This document shows, one piece after another, positions 25,635 through 33,943 of a stretch of 64,000 nucleotides of DNA. The translations under genes and the position numbers were made by a program. Source of the stretch: Flavobacteria bacterium BBFL7. GTDB lineage: Bacteria > Bacteroidota > Bacteroidia > Flavobacteriales > Flavobacteriaceae. Position 1 is the first letter of the stretch; every line of letters starts with the position of its first letter. The stretch covers positions 569,016 to 633,015 of the forward strand of contig CH672374.1 in the NCBI GenBank assembly GCA_000153385.1. Reading direction: 5' to 3'. The notes beneath the pieces are model-generated. The model had not been told where the DNA came from and did not search any database. It was given only the letters and a program-made list of their open reading frames with translations.

Positions 25635-28064
25635 TTAACCTTTGTTTTTTTCTTCGTTTAAAAATACCTCAAGAGAAGCAAGGTCTGGAATTAAAACCTG
25701 TCTGGCTTTACTACCTTCAAAACCACCTACTATACCGGCAGCCTCTAGTTGATCAATAATACGACCAGCTCTATTGTAACCTAACTTTAATTTACGTTGC
25801 AATAATGAGGCGCTACCTTGTTGTGCAATGACTAACACTTCTGCAGCTTCTCGGAACTTACTATCTCTCTCGTCTATGCTTATATCAAGACTTGTGCCAC
25901 CTTCTTCACCTACATATTCCGGTAATAAATAAGCATCTGGATAGGCCTTTTGTGAGCCTATGAAATCTGTGATTTTTTCAACTTCTGGAGTGTCCACAAA
26001 TGCACATTGGATTCTTATGATTTCATTACCCGATGTGTAAAGCATATCTCCGCGACCTATCAGTTGGTCTGCGCCACCACTATCTAGTATCGTTCTAGAA
26101 TCTACTTTCTGTTGTACTCTAAAGGATACACGAGCAGGGAAGTTTGCTTTAATCATACCTGTAATAACATTTACAGATGGTCGTTGTGTTGCAATAATTA
26201 AATGAATACCTATCGCACGTGCTAACTGTGCTAGTCTAGCAATAGGAGTTTCTACCTCTTTACCAGCAGTCATTATAAGATCTGCAAACTCATCAACAAC
26301 TAATACAATATATGGCAAGAATTTATGACCATTAGCTGGATTTAATTTTCTTGCTTTAAACTTTGCATTGTACTCTTTAATATTACGACACATCGCTTCT
26401 TTAAGGATGTCATAACGTTGATCCATTTCAATACATAGACTATTAAGTGTATTGATAACTAATGAATTGTCTGTGATAATAGCCTCGCCGCTATCTGGTA
26501 ATTTTGCCAAATAATGACGTTCAATTTTATTGAATAACGTTAATTCTACTTTTTTAGGATCTACCAGTACAAATTTTACCTCTGCAGGATGCTTAGAGTA
26601 GAGTAGGGAAGTCAGTACGGCATTAAGTCCTACAGATTTACCTTGACCTGTCGCACCAGCCATAAGAAGGTGAGGCATCTTTGCAAGATCCACCACAAAT
26701 GTTTCATTACTAATTGTCTTTCCAAAAGCGATAGGTAGTTCCATTTCGGCTTTTTGGAACTTAGGTGATGCAATCACAGATCGCATGGATACGATAGAAG
26801 GATTTTGATTAGGTACTTCAATACCTATTGTTCCTTTTCCAGGTATAGGCGCGATAATACGTATACCTAATGCTGCTAGAGATAATGCAATATCATCTTC
26901 TAAGTTTTTGATTTTTGAGATACGAACTCCAGCTTCAGGAACAATTTCATATAGTGTTACAGTAGGACCTATGGTCGCTGTAATTTTTGCAATTCCAATT
27001 TTATAATTGTTAAGCGTTTCAACAATTTTTAATTTGTTGGCTTGTAGTTCTTCTTCATTAATGGTTATCGTTTTACCTTGAGAATAATCTTTAAGTAACT
27101 CTAGAGGAGGAAATTTAAAATTACTCAGCTCAAGAGTTGGATCAAACTCGCCAAAGTCTTCTACAATCTTTTCTGCCTTGCTATTAATATCCTCATCTTC
27201 ATCGATCACCGCATTGATTTCAACATCAACATCGTCGTCATCTGTTTTAGGAATGGTTTTTAAGACAGGTTCAGGTATTACTTCTGGCTGTGGAATAATC
27301 TCTGGTTCTGAGATTGTAACTTCCATTTCATCAGATTCAGATAGAGTAGGAGTTAAGTTTTTATCTGTTACTTGCTGTCCTTCTACCGTTGCTTTTTCCC
27401 AGTCTTGTTCTTCATCAGAAGCGACTAAGTCTGGTTCAAAACTGTCTTTAACTTCACTAGCTTTCTTAGAAAAATAAGCGCTAACTTTTTCCGGAGTAAT
27501 ATTTAAACGCAGTACCATATAGATAATGGCAAGTATAATCATCACTACAACAGTTCCTAGTAATCCTATATAATCTTGTAAAAAGTCATTAAGTTCCATT
27601 CCAACTTTACCACCTAATAATGGATTAGAGGCATGAAAAAAGCCCATCGTCATAGACAACCATAACATTAATAACAATCCCCAAAACCATAGATTTAGGA
27701 TACGCTTTCGCGAAAGCGTAAACACATCTTTCTTTGCAGCAAATAAAAATATACCTGTGATGATGATTAATATAGGAATAGATAGTGCGGCGATACCGAA
27801 GCCATCATAAATAAAAAAGTCACTTAAACCAGCGCCTATTTTACTAAGCCAGTTTTGTGCTACAACCTCGCGATCAGAAATATTACCTAGTATACTTTGA
27901 TCTTCACGCCAGGTAAAAAAGAAAGATATAAATGAAAATAAAAGGATGACACCTAATCCCATTAGTAATAAACCTATAATCACCTCTTGCACTCTGCTTA
28001 ATGTAAAGCTAGGTATCAGTGGTTTTTTAGGAGATTTGGATTTGGTAGTTTTCTTTTTTGCCAT
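25635..28064 (-). CDS. ftsK: DNA translocase FtsK/SpoIIIE
   Basis: An 809-residue septal DNA pump that clears chromosome ends and activates dimer resolution. Four N-terminal membrane helices (about 22-190), an acidic linker (about 205-310), the alpha/beta RecA-like motor with Walker A GATGQGKSVGLNAVL (near 468) and Walker B YIVLVVDEFADL, and a C-terminal gamma winged helix (RKLKLGYNRAGRIIDQLEAAG) that in other bacteria reads KOPS. A perfect 20-bp palindrome TACGCTTTCGCGAAAGCGTA lies in frame at 27701-27720, giving TLSRKRI between membrane helices. A consensus promoter is upstream. Confidence 0.96.
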   Translation of the reverse strand: MAKKKTTKSKSPKKPLIPSFTLSRVQEVIIGLLLMGLGVILLFSFISFFFTWREDQSILGNISDREVVAQNWLSKIGAGLSDFFIYDGFGIAALSIPILIIITGIFLFAAKKDVFTLSRKRILNLWFWGLLLMLWLSMTMGFFHASNPLLGGKVGMELNDFLQDYIGLLGTVVVMIILAIIYMVLRLNITPEKVSAYFSKKASEVKDSFEPDLVASDEEQDWEKATVEGQQVTDKNLTPTLSESDEMEVTISEPEIIPQPEVIPEPVLKTIPKTDDDDVDVEINAVIDEDEDINSKAEKIVEDFGEFDPTLELSNFKFPPLELLKDYSQGKTITINEEELQANKLKIVETLNNYKIGIAKITATIGPTVTLYEIVPEAGVRISKIKNLEDDIALSLAALGIRIIAPIPGKGTIGIEVPNQNPSIVSMRSVIASPKFQKAEMELPIAFGKTISNETFVVDLAKMPHLLMAGATGQGKSVGLNAVLTSLLYSKHPAEVKFVLVDPKKVELTLFNKIERHYLAKLPDSGEAIITDNSLVINTLNSLCIEMDQRYDILKEAMCRNIKEYNAKFKARKLNPANGHKFLPYIVLVVDEFADLIMTAGKEVETPIARLAQLARAIGIHLIIATQRPSVNVITGMIKANFPARVSFRVQQKVDSRTILDSGGADQLIGRGDMLYTSGNEIIRIQCAFVDTPEVEKITDFIGSQKAYPDAYLLPEYVGEEGGTSLDISIDERDSKFREAAEVLVIAQQGSASLLQRKLKLGYNRAGRIIDQLEAAGIVGGFEGSKARQVLIPDLASLEVFLNEEKNKG
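27701..27720. repeat. CTTTCGCGAAAG palindrome, copy 4, longest perfect copy, inside ftsK
   Basis: TACGCTTTCGCGAAAGCGTA is a perfect 20-bp palindrome. In the ftsK frame it encodes LSRKR, in the cytoplasmic loop between predicted membrane helices 2 and 3. The same peptide LSRKRI is encoded by copy 7 at 57052 in an unrelated gene. Confidence 0.97.
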
Positions 28065-28081
28065 ATACTAAGGTGAACGTA

Positions 28082-28110
28082 CAAAAATAACAATATTGTA
28101 CTCTTATCAA
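28082..28110 (-). promoter_or_regulatory. ftsK operon promoter
   Basis: Minus strand TTG (28110-28108), 18-bp spacer, TATTTTTG (28089-28082), 17 bp before the ATG. This is the best match in the window to the flavobacterial TTG-N(about 19)-TAnnTTTG promoter and would drive ftsK, the lolA-like gene and the LptF-like gene. Confidence 0.7.
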
Positions 28111-28198
28111 TAGATAGTTATCAGTTAATAATCAACGAAGATATTAATAGAATTAAAAAACTAGAAGGTAAAGGTGTAATAGTCTGTTATGTAGTAGA

Positions 28199-28579
28199 TT
28201 AAGAAAGGATAAGCACCTTGATATAAGGTATATAGATAATCAAACCTATGATAACCGCTGTAATTGCTGTTATAAAGACGGCTCCAGCTGCAATATCCTT
28301 TATATGACCTATTTTAATATGAAAATCTGGATGGATAAAGTCTGCAATTGCTTCTACAGCAGTATTCATACCTTCTAGACTCATAATTAACCCTATGGAT
28401 ATGATTTGAATCATCCACTCTGTAGAGCTAATTTCAAAGTAAAATCCTGCAATGGTCATTACTACCGCTATAAAAGCTTGTACTTGTATACTAGCCTCAG
28501 TTTTTAATAAGGTTACGGCGCCTTTAAAAGCATAGCCGCAACCTTTTAATCTTTTATATAAAAATGTACCTAGTGCCAA
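28199..28579 (-). CDS. Diacylglycerol kinase, DgkA family
   Basis: A 126-residue membrane enzyme with three helices, of the prokaryotic diacylglycerol/undecaprenol kinase family. The signature EGMNTAVEAIADFIHPDFH followed by IKDIAAGAVFITAI carries the conserved Glu/Asn and Asp of the active site; the N-terminal KGCGYAFKGAVTLLKTEASIQ is also typical. It recycles diacylglycerol or phosphorylates undecaprenol. It begins immediately after the tpx stop codon (adjacent bases) and is the last gene before the ftsK unit. Confidence 0.93.
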   Translation of the reverse strand: MALGTFLYKRLKGCGYAFKGAVTLLKTEASIQVQAFIAVVMTIAGFYFEISSTEWMIQIISIGLIMSLEGMNTAVEAIADFIHPDFHIKIGHIKDIAAGAVFITAITAVIIGLIIYIPYIKVLILS

Positions 28580-29080
28580 TTATAGTAATGTCTTTAAGGC
28601 TGCAAGATAGTTAGGTTCATCTGCAATTTCAGGAACTTGTTCATTATAAATCACTTTTCCATCTTCATTAAGAACCACAACAGCTCTAGAGTGGAAACCT
28701 GCCAGTGGTCCAGAAGTCATCGTGAGACCATAATCCTTTCCAAATGTTCCATCAATAACATCGCTAAGATTTACGACATTTTCTAATCCTTCATCACTAG
28801 CAAATCGTTTTTGAGCAAATGGTGTATCTCTAGAAATACATAGCACTGCAGTATTGTCCAGTTCTGTTGCTCTTTTATTAAAATTCTTTACTGAGGTAGC
28901 ACATACATCAGTATCAACACTAGGGAAAATATTTAAGATCACTCTTTTACCTTTATAGTCATTGAGAGTAGCTTCAGATAAATCTGCTTTTTTAAGTTTA
29001 AAATCTGGTGCTTGTGATCCTACCTCTGGAAGTGTACCGCTAGTAGAAATTTCATTACCACCTATCGTTATGGTTGCCAT
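28580..29080 (-). CDS. tpx: Thiol peroxidase (atypical 2-Cys peroxiredoxin)
   Basis: A 166-residue Tpx that reduces alkyl hydroperoxides and H2O2. FPSVDTDVCATSVKNFN carries the peroxidatic Cys (near residue 60) and DTPFAQKRF follows; the resolving Cys is in AVLCISRDTPF (near residue 94), the Tpx pattern. No signal peptide, so cytoplasmic. It lies 4 bp after the FMN reductase gene and directly abuts dgkA; an OxyR gene is 2 kb away, which makes peroxide control plausible but is not shown. Confidence 0.95.
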   Translation of the reverse strand: MATITIGGNEISTSGTLPEVGSQAPDFKLKKADLSEATLNDYKGKRVILNIFPSVDTDVCATSVKNFNKRATELDNTAVLCISRDTPFAQKRFASDEGLENVVNLSDVIDGTFGKDYGLTMTSGPLAGFHSRAVVVLNEDGKVIYNEQVPEIADEPNYLAALKTLL

Positions 29081-29084
29081 AATA

Positions 29085-29624
29085 TTAAAATTTAAGTTGT
29101 GTTTTAATGTCTTCTATTTTATTGAATAATATTGTTTTTAATTCTGAATCTGTAATACCTTCTACATCATTAAAATTAGATGTGAAATTAGGTAAACTGT
29201 ATGTTTCTATAACCTCACCATCATTAAAAGGTAATCTAGCTTGTGCTATTTCTAAAACGCTAGCACCACCACGACCACCAGGTGAAGCAGCCATTAAAAA
29301 TATAGGTTTATTGTGAAAACCTTTAGTACCATCCACACGAGATAACCAGTCAAAGAGATTTTTAAAAACCGCTGCATAAGCACCATTATGTTCGGCTAGA
29401 GAGATGATTAAAAAATCAGATTCTTTTATAAGATCAGAGAATTCTAGTACCTCTTGAGGAACTCCTTTCTCTAATTCGAGGTCCGTTCCATAAAATGGGA
29501 TTTGATAATCATTAAGATCTAATATGGTTGTGTCCGGTTGCTTAAACAATGATGCTACATAAGTAACCAGTCTTTTATTAATTGATGCCTTACTATTACT
29601 ACCGGCAAAAGCTGTGATTTTCAT
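29085..29624 (-). CDS. NAD(P)H-dependent FMN reductase family protein
   Basis: A 179-residue flavodoxin-fold reductase. ITAFAGSNSKASINKRLV at the N-terminus is the FMN phosphate loop (GSxSKxSxN), and ISLAEHNGAYAAVFKNLFDWLSR with the following KPIFLMAASPGGRGG are the remaining flavin-site segments. It would reduce FMN or quinones; the exact acceptor is unknown. It is 4 bp upstream of tpx and probably co-transcribed, a grouping that suggests an oxidative-stress role. Confidence 0.88.
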   Translation of the reverse strand: MKITAFAGSNSKASINKRLVTYVASLFKQPDTTILDLNDYQIPFYGTDLELEKGVPQEVLEFSDLIKESDFLIISLAEHNGAYAAVFKNLFDWLSRVDGTKGFHNKPIFLMAASPGGRGGASVLEIAQARLPFNDGEVIETYSLPNFTSNFNDVEGITDSELKTILFNKIEDIKTQLKF

Positions 29625-29728
29625 AAAATTAAAATAATAGGTTAAAAATAAATGTACCTACAGCAATAATGAGTTGGTAAAATGTTAATTTATCTTTTTA
29701 GACGTTGCATCGTGATAGAGTTCTATTC

Positions 29729-30388
29729 TCAGCTCAATGGTGGCCATATATTATTCTCTTTAGGGTTTTTAGGATTAAAGACAACCCATAAATGTTCGCC
29801 AGCTGGTCTGCGCAGGTTCGTTTCATCCCATACATTAACATAGTCTGTAATGGTTCCATCTGGTGTATCAAATTCATAATCGATACGTACCGGATTTCTA
29901 TGGTTGATATGTTGATCCATGTCTATAAATACATCTAGTATAACACCACGTGTCGGGACACCTGACTTAAGCGCATTTAATTTGTGCTTGGATTTTTTTA
30001 AACTCCATAGTAATATAAATACACCTATAAGTGGAAAAATCAAAATAGGCCACAAACACATTCCTGGAATAATGAAAAAGATAAAAATAGCACCTACTAT
30101 AAAAGATGGGTTTTTGCGATACCGTACTCTATTCTCATAACCTGGTGCTAGAAATCGAGGCGCTACTGGTGGTTCTGGTAATCTAGGTGTGCCAGGTATA
30201 TGTGGTAATTCACCACCACAACTTTTACAATTTGTAGTTAAATCACGCCTGTTAGAAGAGCTGCACCAGCCACATTGTAATACCCAAGGTTCTAAAACAG
30301 CAATAGGTCCACCGCACTTGGTACACTGTAAATCTTCATTATTACATTCAGTAAGGCACCATTCACAGGCAGTTATTCCATGTTTCAT
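29729..30388 (-). CDS. Membrane protein with two N-terminal zinc ribbons and DUF3592-like tail
   Basis: A 219-residue protein. Two CxxC-x(n)-CxxC zinc-ribbon units are visible (CEWCLTECNNEDLQCTKCGG and CGWC...NCKSCGG), followed by a proline-rich linker (PGTPRLPEPPVAP), a basic segment, two close hydrophobic helices (about 93-130) and a C-terminal beta-rich domain (RGVILDVFIDMDQHINHRNP; YVNVWDETNLRRP) like DUF3592. Function is unknown. Its ATG overlaps the last base of the cytochrome stop (TAATG), so the two are translationally coupled. Confidence 0.7.
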   Translation of the reverse strand: MKHGITACEWCLTECNNEDLQCTKCGGPIAVLEPWVLQCGWCSSSNRRDLTTNCKSCGGELPHIPGTPRLPEPPVAPRFLAPGYENRVRYRKNPSFIVGAIFIFFIIPGMCLWPILIFPLIGVFILLWSLKKSKHKLNALKSGVPTRGVILDVFIDMDQHINHRNPVRIDYEFDTPDGTITDYVNVWDETNLRRPAGEHLWVVFNPKNPKENNIWPPLS

Positions 30389-30879
30389 TATAGGTAGAAA
30401 TCGGCATAGGCAAGTATCGCATCGATATCTTCATGCGATAATTGTTGAAATGCATTCATATTAGTCTGATTGAAGTCGTTGTAAATTTGAAGCGCTGCGG
30501 CATCTCCACTTGCTATTTTTGCTTGTGGATCCTCAATCCATGAATAAATCCATTCCCTATCATATTTGTTAGACACACCAGCAAGTGCTGGTCCTACGGC
30601 TCGTTTATTAGGCTTATGACATGAAGCACAATTTGCTTTAAATAAGTTTTGCCCCAATAACTGTTGTTCGGTAAATTGTGATTTAGGAGGCACTAACTGA
30701 CCAGATTGTTCTGCAAATTTTGTTGAACTAGTTACTATATTTTGATCAATATAGAGTACAACACCTGCACAAATTCCGACTGCAAGAATCATAAATGTGA
30801 ATGTGTAAGCAATTATTTTAGTTAATGGTTCTAGTATGTTTTTAATTGTTGAGCTGTCTTGGTTTAAAGCTTTCAACAT
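30388..30879 (-). CDS. Membrane-anchored mono-heme cytochrome c
   Basis: A 163-residue class I cytochrome c. One N-terminal membrane helix (about 22-47) anchors it, with the heme domain in the periplasm: CASCH (heme attachment, near residue 86) and a distal Met in QTNMNAFQQLSHEDIDAIL, typical of electron-shuttle cytochromes in respiratory chains. It overlaps the zinc-ribbon gene by one base and is divergent from oxyR, with a CTTTCGCGAAAG palindrome between them. Confidence 0.9.
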   Translation of the reverse strand: MLKALNQDSSTIKNILEPLTKIIAYTFTFMILAVGICAGVVLYIDQNIVTSSTKFAEQSGQLVPPKSQFTEQQLLGQNLFKANCASCHKPNKRAVGPALAGVSNKYDREWIYSWIEDPQAKIASGDAAALQIYNDFNQTNMNAFQQLSHEDIDAILAYADFYL

Positions 30880-30908
30880 TTTATTAAACTCGATGTGAGT
30901 GTTTTATC

Positions 30909-30926
30909 ACGCTTTCGCGAAAGCGT
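30909..30926. repeat. CTTTCGCGAAAG palindrome, copy 5
   Basis: ACGCTTTCGCGAAAGCGT, an 18-bp perfect palindrome, in the divergent gap between the cytochrome c gene (starts 30879, minus) and oxyR (starts 31040, plus), 29 bp from the cytochrome start. Confidence 0.97.
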
Positions 30927-31016
30927 ATGAAAAAAGCCATTTAAAAATACGACCCAAACGTTAAATAGACCAGAAAAAAGGAAGTTTTTACAATAGAGAA
31001 ATCACATAGGATCGTT

Positions 31017-31024
31017 TATTTTTG
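31017..31024 (+). promoter_or_regulatory. -7 box of oxyR
   Basis: TATTTTTG (TAnnTTTG), 15 bp before the ATG at 31040. It contains the TTG that would be the alternative longer start, supporting the ATG as start. Confidence 0.5.
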
Positions 31025-31039
31025 TTTAAAATATCTATA

Positions 31040-31978
31040 ATGACTATTACACAATTAAAGTACGTTCTTGCTGTCGCACAATATCAAAATTTTACAAAAG
31101 CGGCAGAGAAGGTTTTTGTCACGCAACCTACCTTAAGTATGCAGATTCAAAAACTGGAGGACGAACTGGATATCCAGATATTTGACCGTTCAAAAAAGCC
31201 TATCGAACTTACCGATACAGGTAAAAAAATTGTAAGTCAGGCGCGTAATATTGTGAACGAAAGTGATCGTATACAGGATATTGTTGATCAAGAAAAAGGT
31301 TTTATAGGTGGTGAATTTAAAATAGGAGTGATTCCTACGGTAATGCCTACGTTATTACCTATGTTCTTACGCAATTTTGTCAACAAATATCCTAAGGTAA
31401 AATTGCGTATTGAAGAATTAACTACTGATAGTATTATGGATGCTTTACAAGATGGTAGTATCGATGCAGCCATTGCCGCGACGCCTCTAAATAATGAGAT
31501 GATTAAAGAGCGCATTTTATACTATGAACCGTTTGTAGTGTATGATCCTAGATATGCTGGTCAAGAGAAATCTAAAATTAAAGTAGAAGATCTTAATGCA
31601 GATGAGCTCCTTTTATTAGAGGATGGACATTGTTTTAAGGATAGTGTATTGAATTTATGTCGCAATACCCGAGATACAGATGATGAGCATTTCATGCTTG
31701 AAAGCGGAAGTTTTGAAACCTTAATAAAACTCGCAGATGAAGGTCTAGGAATGACCTTACTGCCATATTTAAACACTATGGATTTAAATGACCGAAAGAA
31801 AGAAAATCTACGCTTTTTTGAGGATCCATCACCAGCTCGAGAGGTTAGTCTTATCTATCATCAAAGCGAATTAAAACTACATATTATTGAAGCGTTGCAA
31901 AATGTTATTTCAGGTGTAATAAAAGGTGCCATTGCATTTTCTAATGTGCAAATTGTAAGTCCTATTTCAAAAAAATAG
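31040..31978 (+). CDS. oxyR: Peroxide-sensing LysR-type regulator OxyR
   Basis: A 312-residue LysR-family regulator starting MTITQLKYVLAVAQYQNF. The N-terminal winged helix (KAAEKVFVTQPTLSMQIQKL) is followed by the effector domain. Two cysteines, at about 198 and 207 in EDGHCFKDSVLNLC, have the same eight-residue spacing and context as the redox pair of E. coli OxyR, so H2O2 sensing is very likely. The ATG at 31040 matches the family N-terminus; a TTG at 31022 falls within the -7 box. tpx lies 2 kb away and the cytochrome gene is divergent. Confidence 0.95.
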   Translation: MTITQLKYVLAVAQYQNFTKAAEKVFVTQPTLSMQIQKLEDELDIQIFDRSKKPIELTDTGKKIVSQARNIVNESDRIQDIVDQEKGFIGGEFKIGVIPTVMPTLLPMFLRNFVNKYPKVKLRIEELTTDSIMDALQDGSIDAAIAATPLNNEMIKERILYYEPFVVYDPRYAGQEKSKIKVEDLNADELLLLEDGHCFKDSVLNLCRNTRDTDDEHFMLESGSFETLIKLADEGLGMTLLPYLNTMDLNDRKKENLRFFEDPSPAREVSLIYHQSELKLHIIEALQNVISGVIKGAIAFSNVQIVSPISKK

Positions 31979-32040
31979 AGCAATCTGTAGGATTAGAATT
32001 AATCTTTCTTAGCCGATAGGGAAGTGTTGCTAAAAAAAAA

Positions 32041-32074
32041 TAAACCGGATATTCTATTTAGAATATCCGGTTTA
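32041..32074. terminator. Bidirectional terminator between oxyR and the CvfB-like gene
   Basis: AAACCGGATATTC (32042-32054) and GAATATCCGGTTT (32061-32073) form a 13-bp perfect stem, with A runs on the left and T runs on the right, so it works for both convergent genes. Confidence 0.93.
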
Positions 32075-32107
32075 TTTTTATACCTCATGATGAAAAGTAA
32101 GAATGTT

Positions 32108-32533
32108 TTATTTCTTTTTTACCAGTTCTACTTTTTCTTCAGATATGGTGATTAATTTTTGCTTATAAAGATGTCCTAAGGCTTTTTTATAAGCTTTTTT
32201 ACTCATGTTGAGGTGATAGCGTATATGGTCTGGCGGACTTTTATCTGTTAAGAGTAAGTAACCATAAGGGCTCTCGTTGAGCAACGACATCACTTTATCT
32301 ACATCACTATCGATTACATTAAGGAAGCCTTGAGGTCTTAGAGAAACATCTATTTTACCATCTTCTCTTATATTTTTGATATAGCCTGTGTGCTTAGAAT
32401 TATCTTCTAATTCTACATAAACCTCGTTTCTATATAGTAATCCTTCATGGACGCCATCTATCATTACCGTGTAACCTAGAGGTGTTTCATTAACGACTAT
32501 AAGGTTTACTTGATCTCCTACATTAAAATCCAT
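32108..32533 (-). CDS. Short CvfB-like S1/winged-helix RNA-binding protein
   Basis: A 141-residue protein matching the C-terminal half of the CvfB/S1-like family: an S1-type barrel (VGDQVNLIVVNETPLGYTVM), GYIKNIREDGKIDVSLRPQG, and a C-terminal winged helix (MSKKAYKKALGHLYKQKLI, ending KVELVKKK). Full-length relatives are about 280 residues with further S1 repeats at the N-terminus. Here an in-frame stop lies upstream of the ATG and no remnant of the missing half is seen. It may bind RNA or nucleic acid in the cytoplasm; the physiological role is unknown. Confidence 0.75.
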   Translation of the reverse strand: MDFNVGDQVNLIVVNETPLGYTVMIDGVHEGLLYRNEVYVELEDNSKHTGYIKNIREDGKIDVSLRPQGFLNVIDSDVDKVMSLLNESPYGYLLLTDKSPPDHIRYHLNMSKKAYKKALGHLYKQKLITISEEKVELVKKK

Positions 32534-32667
32534 AGCGCTGTGTTTTTCAAGCCGTGAAATTATTTAAAAATGATGACTTTTCAGTCGTTTTATGTAATTG
32601 ATGTGAAGAGTCCTCAACTATCTTCAAGGGTTATCATCCACTTTAATAAAGAAGATTCATTTTTATC

Positions 32668-33303
32668 TTATAGATTAAATTCTGTAGTCTCTTCACTGGT
32701 ATTAAAAATATGCGGATAATGTTCTTTTATATTCTCCTTCATAAATTCTAATGGGACATCTTCAAAATGCCCGTAATCATCTGTATACTCCATAAATAGA
32801 GTTCCGTGGCTGTTGTATTTTTGTAAAAAAGAGTCGTTTTCTCCATCAAATTCTAAGGGCTCAACATTTAATCTTGTACAAAGGGTTGTATTAAAAGCTG
32901 GCGACATCTTTAACCATTTATCATTAAGAAATACGTTGACCATACCATGTGGTGTCAATTCATTAGAACCAAATTTTTCTGTTAAGCGTTCTACAGCGAT
33001 ATGATTTTTTACCTTTCCTAGATGCAATCTTGCTGGAATATTTAACGCACGTAGACATGATATTAATAGAATAGACTTTTCAATACAATTTCCAGATTGT
33101 TTTTGGGCAATATGGCTAGACTGGTATTTATCTTTTAAAAGACTAATCTGATATGGATCATATCTCCACTGATCACGTACTCTAGTGTAGATCGCAATTG
33201 TTTTGTGTTGATTAGAAATAGCTTCGGATTTTAAATCAGATATTAAATTTTGAATCACCTCTTTTTCAAAATCAAAAAAATATGTGGATTTTAAATAGTT
33301 CAT
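32668..33303 (-). CDS. Transglutaminase-like protein
   Basis: A 211-residue protein with a papain-like transglutaminase core: KQSGNCIEKSILLISCLRAL holds the Cys nucleophile position (near residue 75) and GMVNVFLNDKWLKMSPAFN the His-bearing strand (HGMVNV). The place where the catalytic Asp normally follows (usually DP or DxT) reads MSPAF, so the triad may be incomplete. No signal peptide, so cytoplasmic. The molecular role is unknown. Confidence 0.72.
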   Translation of the reverse strand: MNYLKSTYFFDFEKEVIQNLISDLKSEAISNQHKTIAIYTRVRDQWRYDPYQISLLKDKYQSSHIAQKQSGNCIEKSILLISCLRALNIPARLHLGKVKNHIAVERLTEKFGSNELTPHGMVNVFLNDKWLKMSPAFNTTLCTRLNVEPLEFDGENDSFLQKYNSHGTLFMEYTDDYGHFEDVPLEFMKENIKEHYPHIFNTSEETTEFNL

Positions 33304-33351
33304 ATCAGTTAAAATTATTTTTAAGATAAAATAGTAACCAAACGATAGCTA

Positions 33352-33798
33352 TCATGCTATAGTACATTTTTGTTTTATTCTTTCTAGAGCTATAGGAAAT
33401 GTAGATTTCATAAATTCTAGATGTTCATCTAGTACATCGATTTCTACGACTAGTGTATGATGTGTTGCATGGTCCATTAGTGTATAGGTTTCCCGTGCAC
33501 CAGACCATTTTTTAGTTTCCTCATCGATGTCTTGCTCGATGCCATTTATTACATTACCGATGTGCTTAAACCTCATGATTTTATTAGGAATATGCTTTTC
33601 TATCATACTATATATTCCGTTTTGATCAGGTCCTAAAAATAATACCTGACTCTTCTCTTTCCATTGATCTGTAACAACATAGGAACCTTCAAAAAATACA
33701 CTGACCCAATCTCTATAAGAATGATCGTCCCATAGCACATCCCATATCTGACTTTTTGAAGCATTAATATCTATTGAAAACTGTAATCGATGTATCAT
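33352..33798 (-). CDS. SRPBCC (START/Bet v1-like) domain protein
   Basis: A 148-residue single-domain protein starting RLQFSIDINASKSQIWDVLW, the classic first strand and helix of polyketide-cyclase/AHSA1-type SRPBCC proteins, with W..ARETYTLMDH and a C-terminal helix LEFMKSTFPIALERIKQ. The fold makes a hydrophobic pocket; the ligand is unknown. It stands between a transglutaminase-like gene and the DTW-domain gene, with gaps on both sides. Confidence 0.85.
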   Translation of the reverse strand: MIHRLQFSIDINASKSQIWDVLWDDHSYRDWVSVFFEGSYVVTDQWKEKSQVLFLGPDQNGIYSMIEKHIPNKIMRFKHIGNVINGIEQDIDEETKKWSGARETYTLMDHATHHTLVVEIDVLDEHLEFMKSTFPIALERIKQKCTIA

Positions 33799-33943
33799 TT
33801 TAAATAATTGTCATTAGTAATAGAATAAAGAATAAAATGGAGCTTGTCATGTCCGATTTATCATTCATAAATAATCAGTACACAAAACTACAGAAATAGT
33901 ATGTTTTGTAACAGTTCATCATTTAACGGTTATAGATAATAAT

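Noticed and set aside
27178-27477. Plus-strand serine-rich frame of 99 residues
   Set aside because: It is antisense to the acidic linker of ftsK, where Asp/Glu codons read as Ser/Val on the other strand.
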